Part shown: positions 5,701 to 11,453 of the stretch, one piece after another
How positions within the stretch are numbered: position 1 is the first letter of the stretch
How the letters are laid out: each line of letters begins with the position of its first letter
Origin: a virus
Length of the DNA stretch: 25,393 bases
Direction: 5' to 3' (one strand)
IMG/VR virus record: IMGVR_UViG_3300030104_006381
Coordinates: 1-25,393 of that record
Position numbers and translations under genes: made by a program
The notes under the pieces: model-generated
Seen by the model: only the letters and a program-made list of their open reading frames with translations
The model's database searches: none
Told to the model about the DNA's origin: nothing

Positions 5701-6585
5701 TCATTGTCTCCAAATGACCCAGCCGTCATCAGATAGGTCAGTTAAAGATAAGATCGCTGATGTCCCTAAAGTAACTATTAGCGACCTAACTTCTTCGTCA
5801 GAAACTTCAGCGGCATTGTTTTCACAATTCATTTCGCATACAAAATCAGTAGGACTCTCGAAGTCACAATGATCTGCATCGTCAACTTTTAAAATATAGC
5901 TTTCCCCCATCATTTCAAAGAGTTGTAAGCCGTTATTATTGGAGTTGCATGATGAGGGTTCACCCATCACCAAAAACCCCGGCACCTTTATACTATCGGC
6001 ATATTGTTGACCTATAAAGTCAGGCACATTCGGCACGTTCTCTGTGTCGGTGGTATCAAGACCCAAAACACCCAAAGCATCGGGGTCTTGGCTTGCAGCA
6101 ATAATAGAGGCCAAGCCGCCAGCCGAATGACCACCATATACCACTTCAGCAGCACCATGATAATCAGCAAGTTCTACCATATTTTGGCCATTCATTTCAT
6201 GATCCACACCAGCTATTATATTGTAATGACATAGAGTCGGAAGTAAAACCTCCACCCCCCATGAAGCAAGGTGGTCGGCCCACCCGGTCATAGTATCAGG
6301 ACCACGGGCAAAGCCATGCCCCAGCACAACAACGGGAGGACTTGAGACATTCACAGGCGAATAAACATCGTAGCTCATATTGGGACAATTAGTTACTCCA
6401 ATAGACATGCTCTCCATGTTTACATCATAGGAACCACGAACAAGATAATCTGTGGTTTCTGGCTCCGTTGTTTCTTCCATTTGTTCATCGGGGTTGTTTT
6501 GTGTCTTATCTGTGGCGATACCAATGTTACCACCACATGCGAGGATTGAGCAAAGGCCCAATCCAATTAATAATTTTGTTTTCAT
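5701..6585 (-). CDS. Exported alpha/beta-hydrolase lipoprotein
   Basis: 294 residues with a lipoprotein signal: MKTK, a hydrophobic core and lipobox ILAC with Cys17, then an acidic Thr/Glu/Asn linker (24-46). The alpha/beta-hydrolase fold follows: oxyanion region VVVLGHGFARG (85-95), nucleophile elbow GGHSAGG with Ser154, probable acid Asp177 (GLDTTD), and His239 in DADHCDFESPTD. The last resembles cutinase/chlorophyllase/dienelactone-type esterases of this group. The cysteines near the end may pair. It is probably anchored on the outside of the inner or in the outer membrane and acts on an ester; the substrate is unknown. It starts 1 nt after the amidohydrolase stop, so they are co-transcribed. 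Cellular genes of this kind are common in Myxococcota, suggesting acquisition from a host. Confidence 0.85.
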   Translation of the reverse strand: MKTKLLIGLGLCSILACGGNIGIATDKTQNNPDEQMEETTEPETTDYLVRGSYDVNMESMSIGVTNCPNMSYDVYSPVNVSSPPVVVLGHGFARGPDTMTGWADHLASWGVEVLLPTLCHYNIIAGVDHEMNGQNMVELADYHGAAEVVYGGHSAGGLASIIAASQDPDALGVLGLDTTDTENVPNVPDFIGQQYADSIKVPGFLVMGEPSSCNSNNNGLQLFEMMGESYILKVDDADHCDFESPTDFVCEMNCENNAAEVSDEEVRSLIVTLGTSAILSLTDLSDDGWVIWRQ

Positions 6586-6586
6586 A

Positions 6587-7543
6587 TTATATTCCTAAAA
6601 CTTTTTTACCGTTTGTTGTTGCTATTTTAACTAATTCGTCTTCATCATATATTTTACATGCCTCAAGGAGCATTCTTAACTCAAACATCATGTCTCCATC
6701 ACAATAAGGCTTGTAAACATCTTGAATATTATCTGAACCAAGGGCGACCACAAGATCGTTCTCTATCAACTCGTCAACTGGAGTTATTGAATTGTGGATT
6801 GGGGCCAACTCTTCTCTTCTTGGATGGTCTATCCAAGCACTTGGGCAAGCAACAAAAGACAAACCAGCATCACGGCTCATGCTGTACACTTCTTGTCTAT
6901 AGTGTTTGGGATGACAGGCTAATGATATACTATGGACCGCTGTAACCTTGTCTTCCATACCCCATTGGATGGTCTTCCTCGCCAATAATTCAGTCTCTTT
7001 TTCTCTGTTTGTGTTCAATTGATCCACATGAACATGAAGCCTTTTATTGTTTTCCTTGGCCAGATTCATAACAAAATCCAAATGCTCGCTTTCTCTGCCT
7101 TTATCAGCACCTGGGAGCGAACCAATTATGTCTGCTTTTTCTATATTCATTAGTAGCACATTTCTTTCTTCTGGTTCCAAAACACCCTTCAAAGTTTGAG
7201 TAGCGATGGTCAAGCTTATTCGACCTTTAAAACAATTATAATTTGATACATCATAGGCAGCCGAGATCGCTTTAGAGCCGACCATGGTATCCAAATCAAT
7301 AAAAGAGCAAACATGCTTCACGCCGAAAGCAATCTGCTCATGTAGAGCATTATTTATTCTACCTTCATAGTCCAACTTGGTGGAGCTTTTCTTTATTTTA
7401 TCAACAAGTTTCCACTTCTCTTTTAAAAACATATATTTTTCTTTGCTTGTAAAAGAGTTGGCTGTGTTCGCTCTATCTAAATGAGAGTGAGCATTAACAA
7501 AGCCTCCGTTTGCTTTAATTTTTGCTTTAATTTTTTCTAACAT
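6587..7543 (-). CDS. Cytosine-deaminase-like amidohydrolase
   Basis: 318 residues, a metal-dependent TIM-barrel amidohydrolase. Visible metal and active-site motifs: HSH (His19, His21), HVDQ (His172, Gln175), His204 in TAVHSISLA, and Asp271 in ALGSDN. These are in the order found in the CodA/AtzC branch. In CodA the third motif is HCDE, where Glu is the general acid/base; here it is Gln, so the substrate or chemistry may differ. The family's N-terminal beta-sandwich is short or absent, since the HxH motif lies at residue 19. A pyrimidine salvage role would suit a phage; this is inference. The start (AAGGA 6 nt upstream) is only 14 nt from the tmRNA 3' end. Confidence 0.85.
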   Translation of the reverse strand: MLEKIKAKIKANGGFVNAHSHLDRANTANSFTSKEKYMFLKEKWKLVDKIKKSSTKLDYEGRINNALHEQIAFGVKHVCSFIDLDTMVGSKAISAAYDVSNYNCFKGRISLTIATQTLKGVLEPEERNVLLMNIEKADIIGSLPGADKGRESEHLDFVMNLAKENNKRLHVHVDQLNTNREKETELLARKTIQWGMEDKVTAVHSISLACHPKHYRQEVYSMSRDAGLSFVACPSAWIDHPRREELAPIHNSITPVDELIENDLVVALGSDNIQDVYKPYCDGDMMFELRMLLEACKIYDEDELVKIATTNGKKVLGI

Positions 7544-7557
7544 ACAATTTCCTTAAA

Positions 7558-7897
7558 TGGTGGAGGATAGGGGAATCGAACCCCTGTCCAACGCAGCTAA
7601 GATTAGAGTCATTCACAGGCTTAGTCGGTTTCCTATCACAACTCCGACAAAGATAGGCAGCTTTAAAACGATGCTTACTGCCCTGTTGCACCGAGTTTTT
7701 TTGATTTTTACAACTTGTCTGTTGTGTTGCCCCACTTGGACAGATGGTGTGAGGCGACCACCTGATTAAGCAGCTAAAGCTACTTCTTCAAAAAACAAAT
7801 TATTGTTTGCAATTATTAAGTTTGAACTTTTAAGGTTGTATCTTACCTACCTGCACTCGGCCTCCGAGTTCTACGCTGTCGAAACCATGTAACCCCC
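7558..7897 (-). ncRNA. ssrA: tmRNA (transfer-messenger RNA)
   Basis: A complete tmRNA of 340 nt with encoded CCA (7558-7560). The 3' part is a canonical T arm (AGGGG TTCGATT CCCCT) and acceptor strand ATCCTCC-A-CCA. The 5' end GGGGGTT pairs with it, giving G1-C72, G2-C71 and a G3-U70 wobble, the alanyl-tRNA synthetase identity element, plus discriminator A73. The D-loop-like GGTTTCGACAG follows. Between them lies the tag frame and pseudoknot-rich sequence. tmRNA rescues stalled ribosomes by trans-translation with SmpB and marks the product for degradation. It is 5 nt downstream of a Cys-rich micro-gene and 14 nt upstream of the amidohydrolase, so it must be cut from a longer transcript. No smpB gene is in the window. 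Confidence 0.96.
7766..7810 (-). other. ssrA: tmRNA tag-peptide reading frame
   Basis: Resume codon GCA at 7808-7810, stop TAA at 7766-7768. The frame encodes ANNNLFFEEVALAA. The ALAA end is the classical ClpX/ClpP degron. The middle part (NNNLFFEEV) differs from the E. coli tag ANDENYALAA but is of normal length. The assignment of the resume codon follows from the position of the tag and the ALAA stop; pairing details were not computed. Confidence 0.92.
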
Positions 7898-7902
7898 TAA
7901 GA

Positions 7903-7965
7903 TTATTTACAGCAACATTCACATTCACAAGGTGCTTTGCAGCCGCAGCATTCACAATTTTCCAT
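7903..7965 (-). CDS. Nine-cysteine micropeptide (20 residues)
   Basis: ATG at 7963-7965, TAA at 7903-7905. GGAGGA lies 7 nt before the ATG, one of the best ribosome sites in the window, and a promoter (8006-8034) stands about 40 nt upstream. The product is MENCECCGCKAPCECECCCK: Cys at 4, 6, 7, 9, 13, 15, 17, 18 and 19, with Glu and Lys between. The CxCC, CxC and CCC spacings resemble metallothionein metal clusters. Binding of zinc, copper or another soft metal is inferred; I know no family to which it belongs. The stop is 5 nt from the tmRNA 5' end, so the frame is the leader of the tmRNA precursor. Confidence 0.78.
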   Translation of the reverse strand: MENCECCGCKAPCECECCCK

Positions 7966-8005
7966 TTTTGAGTCCTCCCAAAGTAATTAGGTGTCTCATG
8001 TATAG

Positions 8006-8034
8006 AATATATCATTATATTTATATTTTGTCAA
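8006..8034 (-). promoter_or_regulatory. Sigma-70-like promoter of the micropeptide-tmRNA unit
   Basis: Minus-strand TTGACA (8029-8034), a 17-nt spacer and TATATT (8006-8011). Transcription should start near 7999, leaving a leader of about 33 nt before the Cys-rich micropeptide and then the tmRNA. It lies 4 nt beyond the stop of the vWA lipoprotein gene. Confidence 0.78.
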
Positions 8035-8037
8035 ATA

Positions 8038-9612
8038 TTATTCTTCTTGACATCCAAGAATTGCATATTTAATTTTTATAATTTGTTCATCAGCGGGAGC
8101 ATCAGACGAGTTGAATTCGACCTGATTGGTTTGAGGATTGTACCACCACAAGTTGTTTGGCTGGTCGCCAACCATAACCTCTATTGTGTCCTCAATCGGA
8201 TCTTCACTTAAATCATACGACGCAACTGGAATGGAATTAAAAGCCATGGACTGCATTTGTTGGCCCCAATCTACAGCACAAATAGAATAAATTGTGCCTC
8301 CGAAATAGTTTGCCACATCATAATAGCCAGCACCAAAGGTCGCATGTCGCATGTAGCCACCATAATTGTAGGTACAACCGCCGGGAGGATCACCAATAAC
8401 AGCATGGGCGATAATCATGGATGGGTCGGGCTTTAATGTCTCAATATAATTGGTAAATTGTTGCCAATTGTTGCGATAAAATGCTGGTTCATCCGACACA
8501 TATACAATTACCAAGTTAGCATCTGCTCTTTGAAAGCCAGAATGAGGACCCACCGAACCCCAAGTCTGAAGGGCATCGTGAGACATTTTGATGCCCTTTT
8601 CTCGCGGTGAACCAGCGATTCCTGTTTGCACTTGAGAAGATAATTCGGCTACAGGGTTGGGGGTATTTGGCGTAATTATATTGCCTCTGAGGACGGCACT
8701 ATCAGTTGTTATAACACCAATTTGATAATCAACATTAAGAAGTGCAAAGGCAGTCATAAACGATTGAATATTATTGGCCAAACTAAGTTGTAGCGGAAAC
8801 ATAGAGCCAGAATTATCAACCACAAATAATATATCTGCTTTTGATATAGAAGCTTGCTGAAAAACATCCGTTACATATTCTCCATAGTCTGCGGTAGCAT
8901 CAAGTGTAACTGTAACTGTGGGAGTAACTGGATCATTAGAATCTATATCAGCCATCGCAGAATCTGCTAATAAATCTTGTGGCTCATATGAGACATTAAT
9001 AATTTCCGTCGTACCGGGTGCAACACGCAGGGGTAGGGGAGCAGCAGGTAAAGAGAAGTCGTTAGGTGGGCTAACCCAGAAATCAATATTATCTACTATC
9101 AAGTCCATGTTACCAACATTACTAATTTCTATTTCAGTAATATCCTCGCAACCTAAATCAATAACCCCACGATCGGTTTCTATTGGATTGACTTCGATCA
9201 CAGGTGCATCACCGAAGCCATGAATGGGAACATTAACAACGGGGTTATCAGGATCATTAGAGACAATATAAATATGAGCCGACTTTTCTTCAAAAGTGAT
9301 CGGCTCATAAGTTACTTCAAAATTTGTTGCTTCTGAATTCTCTAATTCATATTCTTGGGGCTGTCCGTGTGAGAAGTTTGTTTGCCCATAGATCCCTATG
9401 TCTTCTATCTCTAAAACACCGTCTCCAGAATTAATAATTGTGACCAACTCAGAAAGACTTTCGACTCCAGATATAAGGTGACCATACTCAATATATTCTG
9501 GTGTCACGATGATGTTTGGTTCTTCGGGCACCGGGTCCACTGTTTGAACCTTTATAATCGAATGATCACTACAACCTACTAAAAAATATAATAAAAACAA
9601 CAACTTTTTCAT
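8038..9612 (-). CDS. Lipoprotein with ASH-like repeats and a vWA domain
   Basis: 524 residues. A lipoprotein signal (MKKLLFLLYFLVGC, Cys14) is followed by two ASH-like (choice-of-anchor D) beta domains at about 34-133 and 136-240. Both have the typical IINSGDGVLEI / ISNVGNMDLIV and IVSNDPDNP / DIDSNDPVTP phrases. A von Willebrand A domain starts near 258 with an intact MIDAS motif DNSGSM (266-271). A C-terminal beta segment ends in CQEE. Such proteins sit on cell surfaces and bind ligands through a divalent metal; ASH plus vWA lipoproteins are typical of Myxococcota and relatives. In a phage it may alter the infected cell's surface. GAGGG lies 7 nt before the ATG. It is much longer than its neighbours and probably of bacterial origin. 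Confidence 0.88.
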   Translation of the reverse strand: MKKLLFLLYFLVGCSDHSIIKVQTVDPVPEEPNIIVTPEYIEYGHLISGVESLSELVTIINSGDGVLEIEDIGIYGQTNFSHGQPQEYELENSEATNFEVTYEPITFEEKSAHIYIVSNDPDNPVVNVPIHGFGDAPVIEVNPIETDRGVIDLGCEDITEIEISNVGNMDLIVDNIDFWVSPPNDFSLPAAPLPLRVAPGTTEIINVSYEPQDLLADSAMADIDSNDPVTPTVTVTLDATADYGEYVTDVFQQASISKADILFVVDNSGSMFPLQLSLANNIQSFMTAFALLNVDYQIGVITTDSAVLRGNIITPNTPNPVAELSSQVQTGIAGSPREKGIKMSHDALQTWGSVGPHSGFQRADANLVIVYVSDEPAFYRNNWQQFTNYIETLKPDPSMIIAHAVIGDPPGGCTYNYGGYMRHATFGAGYYDVANYFGGTIYSICAVDWGQQMQSMAFNSIPVASYDLSEDPIEDTIEVMVGDQPNNLWWYNPQTNQVEFNSSDAPADEQIIKIKYAILGCQEE

Positions 9613-9615
9613 TTT

Positions 9616-9635
9616 AAAACCCTCTAAAATAACTA
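9616..9635 (-). promoter_or_regulatory. Second copy of the shared leader element
   Basis: Twenty nt directly before the vWA lipoprotein start match 4712-4732 before the exported protease (11 plus 8 identical bases with a one-nt length change). It contains the GAGGG ribosome site. Possible common control of two exported proteins. Confidence 0.45.
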
Positions 9636-9656
9636 GGGTTGTAATTTCATAATGAA

Positions 9657-10034
9657 TTATTTTTTAGTATCTCTCCCATATTCATCATGTAATCTAACAA
9701 CATCATCGATTTCTGGTGTTGACACTTCTATAAGCCTTACATGTCCTTCATTCGGGGCACAAAAACGATGAATAACACCGGGCTTGATCCTATAAGATTC
9801 ACCAGTTTCAAGCACCTTGATTTTTTCAGCTTGACCGTTTTTACTTTCATCCATACCAAGTTCTAGAATAAGAATACCCTGTAGGACATAAATTGTTTCG
9901 TCTTTTACTTCATGATATTGTCTGGAAAGCTTTTGCGATCGATTAATGTGCAAAATTTTACCAAGATACTTATTGTTTATTGCCCAACGAACCTCGTGGC
10001 CCCATGGCTTCTCAACCTTCAATACTGCACTCAT
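9657..10034 (-). CDS. Cupin, mannose-6-phosphate isomerase type II-like
   Basis: 125 residues, a single cupin domain resembling the C-terminal isomerase domain of bifunctional ManC/AlgA proteins: EKPWGHEVRW at the start, NRSQKLSRQYHEVKDETIYVLQG (31-53), PGVIHRFCAP (85-94) and a late IDDVVRLHDEYGRD. Metal ligands of cupin motifs 1 and 2 are probably His41, Glu46 and His89. The standard HHHR is reduced to YHEV, so true isomerase activity is uncertain; related stand-alone cupins act on sugar phosphates. GAGGG precedes the ATG. It overlaps the glutaredoxin gene by 23 nt. Confidence 0.85.
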   Translation of the reverse strand: MSAVLKVEKPWGHEVRWAINNKYLGKILHINRSQKLSRQYHEVKDETIYVLQGILILELGMDESKNGQAEKIKVLETGESYRIKPGVIHRFCAPNEGHVRLIEVSTPEIDDVVRLHDEYGRDTKK

Positions 10035-10281
10035 TTTTTCCCTCCAGATGCTGTATTAGATCGGTGCAACCACCAATCGTTTTGGCACTATCATCAAAAA
10101 GATCCACTTCGAGAACAATAGGTACTGTTTTCATATTATATAAATCTTTGTAGTGCTGTAATAACGATGGTGATCGTTCCATATCACACATCATAAAGTC
10201 TAATTCGTGCTCTATGAGCACTTCTGTTGCTTTAACACAAAATGGACAGTTATTACGTCCAAAAATCTGATAATATTTCAT
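10012..10281 (-). CDS. Glutaredoxin
   Basis: 89 residues, the full length of a classical glutaredoxin. Dithiol active site CPFC (12-15), the cis-proline segment KTVPIV and the glutathione-binding IGGCTDL near the end are all present. It would reduce disulfides with glutathione; in phages such proteins usually support ribonucleotide reductase, which is not in this window. GAGG lies 5 nt before the ATG. The following cupin gene overlaps its end. Confidence 0.92.
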   Translation of the reverse strand: MKYYQIFGRNNCPFCVKATEVLIEHELDFMMCDMERSPSLLQHYKDLYNMKTVPIVLEVDLFDDSAKTIGGCTDLIQHLEGKNECSIEG

Positions 10282-10282
10282 A

Positions 10283-10561
10283 TCAACCTCGTAAAATCTT
10301 TTTTGTCGAAGTGTTTATTTTACTTTCAATCATTTCGGGTGTGCCAACAACAATAATTTCAGAAAAATGTGCTGCTTCATTAATTTTAACCTTCGTAAAG
10401 GTTATATTTTTATCTAACCCTAAGTTAATTTTTCCCTCTACTAAGTGCGATTTTAAACTTGTTTCCTCAGACATAAAAACAATATGTTTTGGATTTATAT
10501 AAATATTGCACAAGGTATAAGTATTTGCGGTGTCTTTTTTAATTTGTGTAAGTTTTACCAT
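10283..10561 (-). CDS. Beta-rich protein of unknown function
   Basis: 92 residues, GGAG 7 nt before the ATG. It starts MVKLTQIKKDTAN and continues TLCNIYINPKHIVFMSEE, ITFTKVKIN, SEIIVVGTPEMIESKI and ends TSTKKILRG. The alternating strand pattern and the I-V-V-G-T-P-E-M-I-E-S-K end faintly recall FlbD-like small proteins, but I would not name it so. It overlaps the upstream GDLI gene by 23 nt and ends 1 nt before the glutaredoxin start. Confidence 0.72.
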   Translation of the reverse strand: MVKLTQIKKDTANTYTLCNIYINPKHIVFMSEETSLKSHLVEGKINLGLDKNITFTKVKINEAAHFSEIIVVGTPEMIESKINTSTKKILRG

Positions 10562-10769
10562 CGTTTTTCTCCATCATTCTTATATCTTCTAGACCGACGA
10601 GCCAATTTTGCCCGTCAACATTTACAACACATTCGTGTTTACTTTGATAATTCAAAAATATACCCATTTTGGGCTCTTTGGTTCTTTGATAAAAATCAAT
10701 CATGCCATCGTGCATTTTATAAAGCCCCACTTGTGAGGGAACTCTAATTAAATCACCTGCGCAAAACAT
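10539..10769 (-). CDS. GDLV-family SH3-like protein (distant copy)
   Basis: 76 residues, starting MFCAGDLIRVPSQVGLY. It has the family layout: GDLI, strand KMGIFLNYQSKHECVVNVDG, and the closing strand QNWLVGLEDIRMM. It is the only family member outside 677-4970, showing that the family is dispersed and not merely one tandem array. The upstream stop overlaps the start as TAATG, with GGAGAG upstream. Confidence 0.78.
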   Translation of the reverse strand: MFCAGDLIRVPSQVGLYKMHDGMIDFYQRTKEPKMGIFLNYQSKHECVVNVDGQNWLVGLEDIRMMEKNDGKTYTN

Positions 10770-11137
10770 TATTCACTCTCCGAGGGAGAATCACCCACTG
10801 GTTCTTGCGGGGGCACTGTATATTGTGGTTTGTACTCATGAATGTTTGGTGCAGATGCCTGTGGTGGCTCAGGGTTTAAGACATTTTTAATATAGCCTCC
10901 CATTAAGCCACTAACATCAGCAAGCGCATCATCGATTTCTGATAAACTTTTACGAACACGGTCAATAGCATTATATGAATACTCAACAGAGTTGTTTCCG
11001 TCAATTTTAAGAATACAAGAAATCGATTTAATTAAATTACAAGCCTCCTCAATGGGGAGAACATTTTGTTCCATAAGATTAGACAATTTTTCCGTAAGGG
11101 AATTCAATTCAGTGGCATAACTTACTCTTACTTTCAT
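10769..11137 (-). CDS. Helical protein with proline-rich tail, unknown
   Basis: 122 residues, GGAG 6 nt before the ATG. Residues 1-90 are predicted by eye to be helical (TELNSLTEKLSNLMEQNVLP, IDRVRKSLSEIDDALADVSGLM). The last 35 residues are low in complexity, with Pro, Gln and Ser (PEPPQASAPN, YTVPPQEPVGDSPSESE), and probably disordered. No family recognised. It is part of a run with the coiled-coil membrane protein upstream. Confidence 0.72.
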   Translation of the reverse strand: MKVRVSYATELNSLTEKLSNLMEQNVLPIEEACNLIKSISCILKIDGNNSVEYSYNAIDRVRKSLSEIDDALADVSGLMGGYIKNVLNPEPPQASAPNIHEYKPQYTVPPQEPVGDSPSESE

Positions 11138-11150
11138 TTTTTACTCCATA

Positions 11151-11417
11151 TTAAATAGAAAACAATGCTTTATATATTGTTGCAATAACTAGACCAACTA
11201 TAGTCGTTACTATTACCCATTGCACTTTCGATTGCGACTCTTTCCACTGCTCCAAAGCACGTAAACGAGCATAAAGACCAGAATCTGGATTGTAAACTGC
11301 TTCTTTAATTTTTTTAACATCTTCTAGCATCTCGTCTTGTCTTTCAGACATTCGCTCAATCTGGCCTTTGAGGTCCATGATTGCTTGGGTTAAATGTGTG
11401 ATATCTTGATTAGTCAT
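11151..11417 (-). CDS. Coiled-coil protein with C-terminal membrane anchor
   Basis: 88 residues. Residues 1-45 form a heptad-patterned coiled coil (LTQAIMDLKGQIERMSERQDEMLEDVKKI), then a short linker (YNPDSGLYARLRALEQWKESQ), then one transmembrane segment near 66-85 (VQWVIVTTIVGLVIATIYKAL). The layout resembles small XhlA-type or other phage lysis or membrane accessory proteins; this is an architectural similarity only. It follows groEL after 28 nt, with GAGG in a hairpin (11429-11453). Confidence 0.78.
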   Translation of the reverse strand: MTNQDITHLTQAIMDLKGQIERMSERQDEMLEDVKKIKEAVYNPDSGLYARLRALEQWKESQSKVQWVIVTTIVGLVIATIYKALFSI

Positions 11418-11428
11418 AATAGTATCCT

Positions 11429-11453
11429 CGCAACACTAAATAGTGTCACTGCG
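11429..11453 (-). other. Bulged hairpin between groEL and the next gene
   Basis: CGCA / TGCG and ACACT / AGTGT arms form a 9-bp stem with a 3-nt bulge and an ATTT loop. It spans the groEL stop codon and touches the GAGG site of the next gene. There is no T run, so it is not an intrinsic terminator; an effect on mRNA processing or translation is possible. Confidence 0.5.

Noticed and set aside
7557-7769. Plus-strand open frame over the tmRNA 3' half
   Set aside because: It is the antisense of structured tmRNA sequence including the T arm and tag; no ribosome site.
7830-8015. Minus-strand 61-residue frame over the tmRNA 5' end and micropeptide
   Set aside because: It reads through the tmRNA 5' end and starts within the -10 region of the promoter; the nine-Cys frame has the GGAGGA site instead.
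11429-11453. Intrinsic terminator after groEL
   Set aside because: The hairpin is real but has no following T run on either strand.
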